From DG-33 sp964345105 (lineage in GTDB: Archaea; Hadarchaeota; Hadarchaeia; Hadarchaeales; Hadarchaeaceae), in assembly GCA_964345105.1 (NCBI GenBank), contig CAYFPZ010000028.1, forward strand, positions 1 through 13,681: a stretch of 13,681 nt of DNA. Reading direction: 5' to 3'. The notes under the pieces were generated by a model that was given only the letters and a program-made list of their open reading frames with translations, searched no databases and was not told the DNA's origin. Made by a program: the position numbers and the translations under genes. Shown in pieces: positions 7,484-13,681 of the stretch (positions are counted from its first letter, which is position 1; each line of letters opens with the position of its first letter).

Positions 7484-8884
7484 GTGTCAAATTTGGTTGT
7501 GGGAGTTTTAGGGATAAGTTATGGAAGCAGATTCGCTTGCATGGCAGATTCTCTTTCCAGAAGTGCTCATGGTGTAAAACTCTTCATAGCAGACAAGCAG
7601 GGAAATCCTTACAATATAAAAAAGGCGGAAGAAACTGGCGGTAAGCATGTTGTAATTCCAAATTTAAATTTAGATGATATCATCAAATTTGCTAAGAAAC
7701 ATGAAAATGAAATCGACTTCGGGGTACTCGGTCCTGAAGCCCCGGGCATGAACGGAATCAGGGACAGAATCGAAAAAGAAACAAAAATAAAAATGATCTG
7801 TCCAACAGCCGAATATTTTATCGAGATAAGCAAGGTCGAACAGAGAAAATTGGTAGAGGAAATAGTCCCTTCGGCGAATCCGAAATTCAAGGTCTTCGAT
7901 CCCAGCGGCTATGATTCAAGGGCTGGAGTTAAAAAAGATCTATACAAATGGTTGGACGAAATTGGAAACGAAGTGGCTGTAAAACCCGATGCACCAGCAA
8001 CGGGGAAGGGGGTTGGCGTCTGGGGAGATCATTTCGCATCTAGAGAAAGTTTGTTCGAAGATTATTTCTCGCCGAATTTTGAAAAGGGGGCCGTAATAGT
8101 CGAGGAAAAGTTAGAGGGAGAAGAGTTTTCTTTACAATTCGTTTCCGATGGAGAGCATTTGATTTCTACCCCCGCTGTCAGAGACTACAAGAGAGCTTTT
8201 GACTGGGACTTGGGCCCCAATACCGGAGGGATGGGCTCTTACAAAGATAGGGGGGACCTGCTCCCATTCATGAAAGAAAGCGACTGGAGAGAATCACTGG
8301 AGATAGGAGAGAAGATTCATGATGGGTTAAAGAAGAACGAAAAAAACCTAGGAGTTAGAGGAAATCTGTACATGGCTTACATAATCACAAAGAATGGTGT
8401 GAAAGTCCTCGAGATAAACAGCAGATGGGGTGATCCAGAAGTAATGAATGTTCTACCAATTTTGAAAGACGATTTTGTCGACGTTTGTTTCAAAATTTTG
8501 GATGGTGATTTGAAAAAACTCAATTTTGAAGATAGTGCTACAGTTGTAACTTACGCTGTTCCCTTGGGGTATGGGGGATATACGAGTTACTCAGGTTCTA
8601 AAAAAGTAGACTTGGGCAAAGCTGAAAAATTGAAGGAAAAGTATGGGGATAACTTGAGAATTTATCCAGGTGCCATGGAACTAAAAGGCGGAATGACTTA
8701 CGTTTTGAGATCAAGAGCTGTTGCCATGGTGGGGATATCCAACACATTGGAGGAAGCCAGGGTGATTTCCATGGAGGGTATTAGAAAAATCGATGGCCCC
8801 TTGAGACACAGGGAAGATATTGCCTTACCAGAACACATAGACAGGAGCAAAAAACACATGGAAGAACTCGGCATGAAAACATAG
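7484..8884 (+). CDS. purD: Phosphoribosylamine-glycine ligase (GAR synthetase), divergent PurD
   Basis: PurD joins glycine to phosphoribosylamine with ATP, making GAR. The ATP-grasp core is clear: GPEAPG (83-88), AVKPDAPATGKGVGV (165-179), the adenine-contact segment EEKLEGEE (207-214), DYKRAFDWDLGPNTGGMG (234-251) and the metal-binding EINSRWGDPE (310-319). The last two match the PurD hallmarks HKRxxDxDxGPNTGGMG and ExNxRxGDPE. The N-terminus is unusual: where PurD has GxGGREHA, this reads GISYGSRFACMA. At 466 residues it is longer than the usual ~430. Translation starts at GTG 7484, 2 bases after purN, which suggests coupling. All 21 arginines are AGA or AGG, unlike carB, purB or folD. It is best called PurD; the altered N-domain, which helps bind substrate, leaves some room for a different amine or acceptor. 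Confidence 0.87.
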   Translation: MSNLVVGVLGISYGSRFACMADSLSRSAHGVKLFIADKQGNPYNIKKAEETGGKHVVIPNLNLDDIIKFAKKHENEIDFGVLGPEAPGMNGIRDRIEKETKIKMICPTAEYFIEISKVEQRKLVEEIVPSANPKFKVFDPSGYDSRAGVKKDLYKWLDEIGNEVAVKPDAPATGKGVGVWGDHFASRESLFEDYFSPNFEKGAVIVEEKLEGEEFSLQFVSDGEHLISTPAVRDYKRAFDWDLGPNTGGMGSYKDRGDLLPFMKESDWRESLEIGEKIHDGLKKNEKNLGVRGNLYMAYIITKNGVKVLEINSRWGDPEVMNVLPILKDDFVDVCFKILDGDLKKLNFEDSATVVTYAVPLGYGGYTSYSGSKKVDLGKAEKLKEKYGDNLRIYPGAMELKGGMTYVLRSRAVAMVGISNTLEEARVISMEGIRKIDGPLRHREDIALPEHIDRSKKHMEELGMKT

Positions 8885-8926
8885 TCTTAAGGTTATTCCA
8901 TGAAATATTAAAAAGAGAGGGTCAAA

Positions 8927-10339
8927 ATGAGTGGAATTTTTGGTATAGTCTCTCGACAGGACTGTTTGGAAGATTTATTTTACGGCACGGACTATCTCTC
9001 TCACTTGGGCACGGAATATGGGGGCCTAGCAGTTTTTGGAGAAAGGATTGTAAGAAGTATCCACACTCTAAGACAGAGTCAGTTCAAGTCAAAGTTTTAT
9101 GACGATTGCAAGACCATGCATGGAAATAGCGGGGTAGGCGTGATTACCTCTAGAGAAATACAGCCCGTCTGTTTAGATTCAAAATTTGGCCCTTTCGCTA
9201 TATGTACAACTGGCTTAATACAAAATGCCGAAGAGCTGGCCAGCGAATTACGTGAAAAAGGTGTTTCTTTCAGTGAGATAACAGGCGCAGGCGTGAACTC
9301 GACTGAGCTTGTTGCTAAGCTCATTGCAGAGGGAAAGACCATTGTAGAAGGCATTAATTACATGTTTAGCAAAATTAGGGGTTCTTGTTCACTTCTTCTG
9401 CTCAATAAGGAAGGCATCTATGCTGTTAGGGATAAGTTTGGTTATAGTCCTCTTGTTGTCGGGCAAAAGAGAGGCTCTTGGGCAGTAACTTCCGAGAGTT
9501 CAGCTTTTTTTAATCTAGGTTTTAAAATTAAGAAATATCTTTGGCCAGGAGAAATAGTCTTGCTCACTCCTTCAGGGATTGATCAAAAGCAGAAAGGTAC
9601 AACCGTGGGCCAAATAAACGGCTTTTTATGGATTTATTCAGGATTTCCAGCTTCTTCCTACGAGGAGGTAAATGTAGAAATCGTCAGGGAGAGATGTGGA
9701 AGATATCTGGCAAAGAATGATAACGTCAAAGCAGACATGGTCGCTGGCGTTCCGGATTCAGGTACTACTCATGCGATTGGTTATTCGTTGGAATCAAAAA
9801 TTCCTTTTAGAAGGCCACTGGTCAAATACACCCCCGGATACGACAGGGGTTATACACCTCCCTCCCAGGAGACAAGAGAGTTGATTTCGAGGATGAAACT
9901 AATCCCGATTAAAGAGTTGATTGAAGGACAAAGAATTATTCTCTGCGATGATTCGATAGTAAGGGGTACCCAGTTAAAAAATATCATACAAAAATTATGG
10001 GATAATGGAGCAAAAGAAGTTCACTTGCGCGTAGCATGTCCTCCTATAATGTTCCCGAGCGTGTTCGATTATTCAACAAGGACTATTGAGGAATTGGCCG
10101 CTCGTCGTGCAATAAAAGCCATTGAAGGGAGAGATATTGAAGATGTAGATGAATACATTGACCAAAATTCAAAGAAGCATAAGAAAATGGTAAATTATAT
10201 TGCTAAAGAGTTGGGTGTTACTTCATTAAGATATCAAACATTGGATGATATGATAAAGGCTATCGGGCTTCCCAAAGATCGTCTTTGCCTGTATGTATGG
10301 ACTGGCAAATCTATAACCGAACCGCTTCGTAAGACTTAG
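8927..10339 (+). CDS. purF: PurF-like amidophosphoribosyltransferase with inactive glutaminase domain
   Basis: PurF normally hydrolyses glutamine in an N-terminal Ntn domain and passes ammonia to PRPP, giving phosphoribosylamine. The C-terminal transferase domain looks functional: GVPDSG (274-279), VKYTPGYDRGYTPPSQETR (299-317) and the PRPP loop CDDSIVRGT (340-348). The N-terminal domain keeps its fold (FGPFAICTTGLIQNAEEL, 87-104; RDKFGYSPLVVG, 168-179) but not its chemistry. The protein begins MSGIFGI, with Ser where the nucleophilic Cys should follow Met. QHRGQ is SHLGT (25-29), losing the arginine; HVRYxT is replaced by VITSREI; HNGN becomes TTGL; the SDxE aspartate is absent. No upstream in-frame start could restore a cysteine. 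GAGAGG precedes the ATG. It is last in the purN-purD-purF group, 42 bases after purD. Ammonia-dependent PRA synthesis is inferred, not shown. Confidence 0.86.
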   Translation: MSGIFGIVSRQDCLEDLFYGTDYLSHLGTEYGGLAVFGERIVRSIHTLRQSQFKSKFYDDCKTMHGNSGVGVITSREIQPVCLDSKFGPFAICTTGLIQNAEELASELREKGVSFSEITGAGVNSTELVAKLIAEGKTIVEGINYMFSKIRGSCSLLLLNKEGIYAVRDKFGYSPLVVGQKRGSWAVTSESSAFFNLGFKIKKYLWPGEIVLLTPSGIDQKQKGTTVGQINGFLWIYSGFPASSYEEVNVEIVRERCGRYLAKNDNVKADMVAGVPDSGTTHAIGYSLESKIPFRRPLVKYTPGYDRGYTPPSQETRELISRMKLIPIKELIEGQRIILCDDSIVRGTQLKNIIQKLWDNGAKEVHLRVACPPIMFPSVFDYSTRTIEELAARRAIKAIEGRDIEDVDEYIDQNSKKHKKMVNYIAKELGVTSLRYQTLDDMIKAIGLPKDRLCLYVWTGKSITEPLRKT

Positions 10340-10349
10340 TCTTTTGAGT

Positions 10350-10370
10350 TTGAGGGGAAGCTCCCGTCAA
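10350..10370. other. Imperfect hairpin between convergent purF and purE
   Basis: TTGAGGGGA and TCCCGTCAA can pair around a 3-base AGC loop, a 9-base stem with one G/G mismatch, in the 47-base gap between the convergent stops. No T-rich tract follows on either strand, so a terminator role is only possible. Confidence 0.3.
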
Positions 10371-10386
10371 TATCTCTTCGATCAAG

Positions 10387-10866
10387 TCAATGAAGTCTAA
10401 GCGTTTTATTATTGGCTTCTATCTTTTCTTTCATCCGACGTTGGTATTTTGCGATTTTCTTTGAAAGTTTCTCGTCATTCAATGCTAATATTTTCGCAGC
10501 CGCCAGAGCAGCAGCCTCGGGTTCCAAGAGGACAAGAGGGGCAACACCGCTAGGCATGCGTAACGACGAGTAGATATCGATGCGTAATTTTTTAGAATAT
10601 GGTGGGCATGCTATCACGGGATATTTAGTGTTCGCATCGACTACCCCTGAAAGAGCATTTGACTTGCCAGCAATCGTTATGTAGACCAATTCATCTTCGG
10701 ACTTTTCGTATTCTCTCAATATTTCAAGTACCTTTTTTGGTGTCTTGTGAGCCGAAGTGATTCGTTGGTCAAAATTTATTCCAAACTCTTTCAACGTACG
10801 TCTTAGTGGTTTGGCGAAATCGACATCCACCTTGGAGCCAAACAAGATAACGACTTTTTGTGACAT
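10387..10866 (-). CDS. purE: Class II PurE: AIR carboxylase (CO2-dependent)
   Basis: PurE carboxylates AIR to CAIR. Numbered from the chosen start: GSKVD (10-14) in the phosphate-binding position, SAHKTP (38-43), IAGKSNALSG (65-74), NTKYPVIACPP (79-89) and SSLRMPSG (100-107). These follow the animal PAICS PurE domain (SAHK, AGRSNGL, NTAYPVISCPP, SSLRLPSG). Class I bacterial PurE has SAHRTP and AGGAAHLPG, whose histidine is absent here. The protein is therefore expected to use CO2 directly on AIR and to need no PurK. ATG 10866 (159 residues) is chosen over 10902. A strong TATA box at 10891-10898 puts initiation almost at 10866, so the message is probably leaderless, while 10902 lies upstream of that box. 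The gene is convergent with purF and divergent from purB, which acts two steps later. A class assignment from motifs alone is strong but not biochemical. Confidence 0.93.
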   Translation of the reverse strand: MSQKVVILFGSKVDVDFAKPLRRTLKEFGINFDQRITSAHKTPKKVLEILREYEKSEDELVYITIAGKSNALSGVVDANTKYPVIACPPYSKKLRIDIYSSLRMPSGVAPLVLLEPEAAALAAAKILALNDEKLSKKIAKYQRRMKEKIEANNKTLRLH

Positions 10867-10890
10867 TCGTTGATATTTTCCGCAGGCGAG

Positions 10891-10898
10891 ATTTATAA
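10891..10898 (-). promoter_or_regulatory. TATA box, purE promoter
   Basis: The minus strand reads TTATAAAT, close to the archaeal consensus. Its centre is about 28 bases from ATG 10866, implying a leaderless or near-leaderless transcript and fixing the purE start. Confidence 0.65.
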
Positions 10899-10907
10899 CC
10901 ATCGGTG

Positions 10908-10929
10908 CTTGGAAAATCGATTTTCAAAG
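10908..10929. promoter_or_regulatory. Candidate operator: 22-base dyad between purE and purB
   Basis: The core GAAAATCGATTTTC (10912-10925) is a perfect 14-base palindrome. Extending outward, one mismatched pair is followed by CTT and AAG, so 10 of 11 pairs match over 22 bases. It lies about 10 bases upstream of the purE TATA box, next to the TFB recognition position, in the 209-base divergent region shared with purB. The geometry suits a dimeric helix-turn-helix regulator. The regulator is not identified. Confidence 0.5.
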
Positions 10930-11075
10930 ATAGAGTAAGAATAACAAGAGGATTCACTTTTTTGAACTATGCGGGTCTTGGATCCATATTTCAGTACTGG
11001 ATAGCTCGTAGACTTTTCAATTATCCGCTAAGGTTAAAGAGGCTAAGAGCGAAGAATAGTTGATTCGGTGAGGGC

Positions 11076-12527
11076 ATGACGACAAAATTTGATTATGGGA
11101 CTTTCCTTTCACCTTTTACCTGGCGATACGGTAGCCCCGAGATGAGAAAGATTTTTTCTGAAATTAATTATAGAGCAACGTGGAGAAAAATTTGGGTGGC
11201 TCTCGCCGAAGCTCAGTCAAAATACGGTCTTGTTACTCAGAAAGAACTTGCTGATTTAAAATCCAAGATGGGATCAGAGCACGTTGACCTGAAAAGGGCT
11301 CACGAGATTGAGAAAAAGATTGGGCACGATTTGATGGCGGAGATTAAGACCTACGCCGGGCAATGCCCGACCGGCGGAGGCAAAATTCATCTTGGCGCGA
11401 CATCGATGGATATCGAGGACAACGCGGATGTTTTGAGGATGAAAGCCGCGTTTAATACAATTTTAACGAGATTGGTTAATTGTTTGGGCTCCTTATCTAA
11501 GCAAATAACAAAGTACAAGGATTTGGCATGCATTGGCTGGACCCACCTGCAGCCGGCGATACCGACGACTTTAGGCTATCGATTTGCAAACTATGCCCAA
11601 GATATCACCTTTGACATTTACAACGTGGAAAATCTGCTCGAGAACTTGAGGGGAAGAGGGATAAAAGGGGCAATCGGAACCTCTGCGAGTTTCCAGAGAT
11701 TGTTGGGCCGCAAAGGTAAACCAGCCGATCTCGAAGAATACGTGATGCGAAAATTGGGGTTAAAAGCTTACCCCATCTCGACTCAAACCTCTCCAAGAAA
11801 GCTCGATTACACAGTTTTGTCGGTTTTAGCCAGCATCGTGCAGAGTGCGCATAAGTTCGGCGTTGATTTGAGGCATATGCAATCTCCGGCATATGGAGAG
11901 ATGTCCGAGCCGATGAAGGAGGCTCGGGTTGGCTCGTCTGCTATGCCTTTTAAGAAAAATCCTGTAGCTGCCGAACGGATGTGCTCGTTAGCAAGGTATG
12001 TTGGCACGCTACCTAGAATTGCGTGGGAAAATGCAGCACAGACAATTTTCGAGCGAACTTTAGACGATTCAGCCAATCGAAGGATTATTATACCCGAAGG
12101 CTTTTTGGCGACCGACGAGTGTTTGATGCTTTACGACCGAGTGGTGCGGGATGTTAGAGTTTATCCCGTGATCATGAAGCGGAACCTTAAAAAATACGGG
12201 TCGTTTGCGGGGACGGAAGCTATTTTAATGAAACTCGTCGAGCGAGGTGGGAACAGACAGCGAATGCATGAGAAACTTCGCGGACTTTCGTTCAAGGCTT
12301 GGGAGCGGGTAATGGTAGGTGAGGAAAACCCATTGCCTCAGTTATTGAAACAAGATCGTACGATAAGCTCTAAATTGAGTGTAAAGGAGATTGACAAGTT
12401 GTTAGATCCGACTGAACACTTAGGTGACGCTAGTGAGCGATGCAAAAAATTCGTGAACGAGGTCGTCAAACCAATTCTTTTGAAATACAAGGACATGCTC
12501 GGAAAGAGGCACGCCCCTGAATTTTAA
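11076..12527 (+). CDS. purB: Adenylosuccinate lyase, eukaryotic ADSL-like type
   Basis: PurB removes fumarate from SAICAR, giving AICAR, and from adenylosuccinate, giving AMP. The 483-residue protein is a complete member of the fumarase/aspartase superfamily: HDLMAE (84-89), HLGATS (105-110), THLQPA (156-161, catalytic His), RKLDYTVLSVLASIVQSAHK (241-260) and the mobile signature loop VGSSAMPFKKNP (285-296) carrying the catalytic serine. The stretch FERTLDDSANRR (325-336) and the N-terminal WRYGSPEM and TWRKIWVALAEA closely resemble human ADSL rather than the shorter ~430-residue PurB of many bacteria and archaea. The ATG follows GGTGAGGGC. It diverges from purE across 209 bases that hold the candidate operator, and is followed after 112 bases by folD. 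Arginine codons are mixed CGN/AGR, unlike purN-purD. Confidence 0.96.
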   Translation: MTTKFDYGTFLSPFTWRYGSPEMRKIFSEINYRATWRKIWVALAEAQSKYGLVTQKELADLKSKMGSEHVDLKRAHEIEKKIGHDLMAEIKTYAGQCPTGGGKIHLGATSMDIEDNADVLRMKAAFNTILTRLVNCLGSLSKQITKYKDLACIGWTHLQPAIPTTLGYRFANYAQDITFDIYNVENLLENLRGRGIKGAIGTSASFQRLLGRKGKPADLEEYVMRKLGLKAYPISTQTSPRKLDYTVLSVLASIVQSAHKFGVDLRHMQSPAYGEMSEPMKEARVGSSAMPFKKNPVAAERMCSLARYVGTLPRIAWENAAQTIFERTLDDSANRRIIIPEGFLATDECLMLYDRVVRDVRVYPVIMKRNLKKYGSFAGTEAILMKLVERGGNRQRMHEKLRGLSFKAWERVMVGEENPLPQLLKQDRTISSKLSVKEIDKLLDPTEHLGDASERCKKFVNEVVKPILLKYKDMLGKRHAPEF

Positions 12528-12600
12528 GACCTGCTCGCTTCAGACGAGTTAAGGAAGACGGCAGTTGAGCAACATCGAACAAAGGCATGCTGGCAATAGG

Positions 12601-12607
12601 TTATATT
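12601..12607 (+). promoter_or_regulatory. Possible TATA box, folD promoter
   Basis: TTATATT lies in the 112-base purB-folD gap about 36 bases before the folD ATG, giving a predicted leader of roughly 10 bases. It suggests folD and the purM-like gene can be transcribed apart from purB. Confidence 0.4.
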
Positions 12608-12639
12608 GAGATGACTGCGAAAATCTTGCATGTGGGTTT

Positions 12640-13524
12640 ATGGTAGTGATAATGGACGGCAAGGCTCTCGCAGAAAAGTTTAAGCGAGATATTGCAACGC
12701 GCGTGGAAGTTTTTAAAAAAGAACGGGGTATAACTCCAACCCTAACTACCATACTGGTCGGCGATGACCCTTCTTCAAGGATTTATGTGAAAGGGAAGGG
12801 CAGGGATTGTGAGGAGGTCGGCATTGATTTCAGACTTCACGAGCTTCCTACCCGCACATCTGAGCAGGAACTCCTCGAACTAGTTGATGAGTTAAACAAA
12901 GATCGCGAAGTTCATGGAATGATCGTGCAATTGCCCCTTCCCCCTCACATCGATAAGAAAAAGATAGTAGATAACATAAATCCCCAAAAAGATGTGGATG
13001 GGTTGCACCCTTACAACGTGGGGAAGCTCTGGCTGGGAATGTATGATTTTGAAAACGACTTGTTGCCGTGTACGCCCAAGGGCATAGTAAAGTTGCTTGA
13101 CCACTATGGAATCGAACTCGCAGGCAAACTTGCGGTGATAATCAACCGGAGCGACCTAGTGGGCAAGCCGCTATCAAAATTGTTCCTGGATAGAAACGCT
13201 ACAGTTGTCATTTGCCACTCAAAAACTCAGGGGCTGAAAAAACAAGCCCGAGCAGCTGATGTGCTGGTCAGCGCGGTAGGCAGACGTCCGAGCTTTGCAA
13301 TCGGCAGGGGCATGGTGAAGGAGGATGCTGTCGTTGTCGATGTCGGTATGAGCTACGTTGGAGGCAAGTTGCGAGGTGATGTCGATTTTGAAAGCGTGAA
13401 GGAAAAGACATCCTACATCACTCCGGTGCCGGGTGGTGTAGGACCTATGACGCGCGTGATGTTGCTGTACAATACTTTGATAGCGACAAAGCTTGCGGAA
13501 GGGGTCGGAGAAATTAAACTGTAG
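12640..13524 (+). CDS. folD: Methylene-THF dehydrogenase / methenyl-THF cyclohydrolase
   Basis: FolD oxidises 5,10-methylene-THF with NAD(P)+ and hydrolyses the product to 10-formyl-THF. That compound is the one-carbon donor for PurN and PurH, both encoded in this window. The 294-residue length is normal. The active-site segment YVKGK (49-53) carries the conserved Tyr and Lys; QLPLP (97-101), DVDG (118-121), LPCTPKGI (142-149), the Rossmann NRSDLVGKP (169-177, usually GRSxxVGxP) and PVPGGVGPMT (262-271) follow in order. ATG 12640 and ATG 12652 are both possible starts; the first is used because GTGGG lies just upstream. The purM-like start follows 8 bases after the stop. Ten of 16 arginines are CGN. 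Use of tetrahydromethanopterin instead of folate cannot be ruled out by eye, but the PurN/PurH context favours folate. Confidence 0.95.
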   Translation: MVVIMDGKALAEKFKRDIATRVEVFKKERGITPTLTTILVGDDPSSRIYVKGKGRDCEEVGIDFRLHELPTRTSEQELLELVDELNKDREVHGMIVQLPLPPHIDKKKIVDNINPQKDVDGLHPYNVGKLWLGMYDFENDLLPCTPKGIVKLLDHYGIELAGKLAVIINRSDLVGKPLSKLFLDRNATVVICHSKTQGLKKQARAADVLVSAVGRRPSFAIGRGMVKEDAVVVDVGMSYVGGKLRGDVDFESVKEKTSYITPVPGGVGPMTRVMLLYNTLIATKLAEGVGEIKL

Positions 13525-13532
13525 GGTTGATC

Positions 13533-13681
13533 ATGTCAAAATATGCTGAAATCGGCGTGGATGTGCGGAAAAGAGGTATCGAAACCTTCAGGGCGACCGT
13601 TCAGAATCTTTTCCCGCAAGCTTTCTGTGTCGTGGGCAAAGACCCTCAGTTACGTGGATACGGGGTACTTTTGCATACCGA
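13533..13681 (+). CDS. purM: Divergent PurM-like AIR synthetase (5' part; cut by window)
   Basis: Only the first 49 codons are present. The protein opens MSKYAEIGVDVRKRGIE, reminiscent of the YxxAGVD start of FGAM cyclo-ligase (PurM), which closes the imidazole ring of AIR using ATP. It goes on with LFPQAFCVVGKD and ends in YGVLLHT just before the window stops. The last part corresponds to the strand that leads into the (S/G)TDGxGTK-type loop of the PurM superfamily, and the FPxAFC phrase resembles a divergent PurM branch known from Bacteroidetes. GGTTGATC just before the ATG is a good ribosome-binding site, and the 8-base gap to folD indicates co-transcription. In a purine cluster PurM is the best call, but another member of the superfamily (PurL, SelD, ThiL, HypE) is not formally excluded with so few residues. 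Confidence 0.68.
   Translation, partial: MSKYAEIGVDVRKRGIETFRATVQNLFPQAFCVVGKDPQLRGYGVLLHT

Noticed and set aside
8927..10339. Asparagine synthetase, GlmS or glutamate synthase instead of a PurF relative
   Set aside because: The C-terminal half has the PRPP loop CDDSIVRGT and GVPDSG of PurF and lacks the synthetase or SIS domains of the others.
6700..11005. Shared AGTACTG/TACTGG words upstream of purN (6700-6713) and purB (10992-11005) as a common operator
   Set aside because: Only about 7 bases match with different spacing, which is expected by chance.
1..13681. CRISPR arrays, tRNA or rRNA genes, insertion sequences
   Set aside because: Gaps between genes are all under 300 bases, and I saw no spaced direct repeats, tRNA cloverleaf pattern, transposase or terminal inverted repeats.

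Overview
The window reads as part of an archaeal chromosome built around de novo purine synthesis. Three things point to Archaea. GMP synthetase is the split ATP-pyrophosphatase subunit without a fused glutaminase domain. Promoters have A/T-rich TATA boxes about 25 bases before very short leaders. Ribosome-binding sequences resemble GGTGA/GAGG. A member of the Bathyarchaeia or a related anaerobic lineage is possible, but I cannot fix the phylum from the sequence.

Layout, left to right. (1) The end of carB (large subunit of carbamoyl-phosphate synthetase), cut by the window edge. (2) A minus-strand group that converges on carB and reads gdhA, guaA (PPase subunit), purH. (3) A plus-strand group purN-purD-purF that diverges from gdhA; all three proteins are divergent members of their families. 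(4) Minus-strand purE, convergent with purF. (5) Plus-strand purB, folD and the first 49 codons of a purM-like gene, divergent from purE.

Together the genes cover PRPP to phosphoribosylamine (PurF-like), GAR (PurD), FGAR (PurN), AIR (PurM), CAIR (PurE), adenylosuccinate/SAICAR cleavage (PurB), AICAR to IMP (PurH) and XMP to GMP (GuaA). FolD supplies 10-formyl-tetrahydrofolate to the PurN and PurH steps. FGAM synthetase (purL/Q/S) and SAICAR synthetase (purC) are not in the window.

The most interesting point is that several steps are unusual. The PurF homologue keeps its PRPP-binding transferase domain but has lost every glutaminase catalytic residue I can align, including the N-terminal cysteine. 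This suggests an ammonia-fed first step or a lost partner. PurE is class II, the AIR carboxylase type of animal PAICS, which needs no PurK. PurB is of the human ADSL type. PurD lacks the usual N-terminal GGREHA motif, and the purN-purD pair uses almost only AGA/AGG for arginine, unlike neighbouring genes, which suggests a separate origin. A near-perfect 22-base dyad lies between the divergent purE and purB genes and is a good candidate operator.
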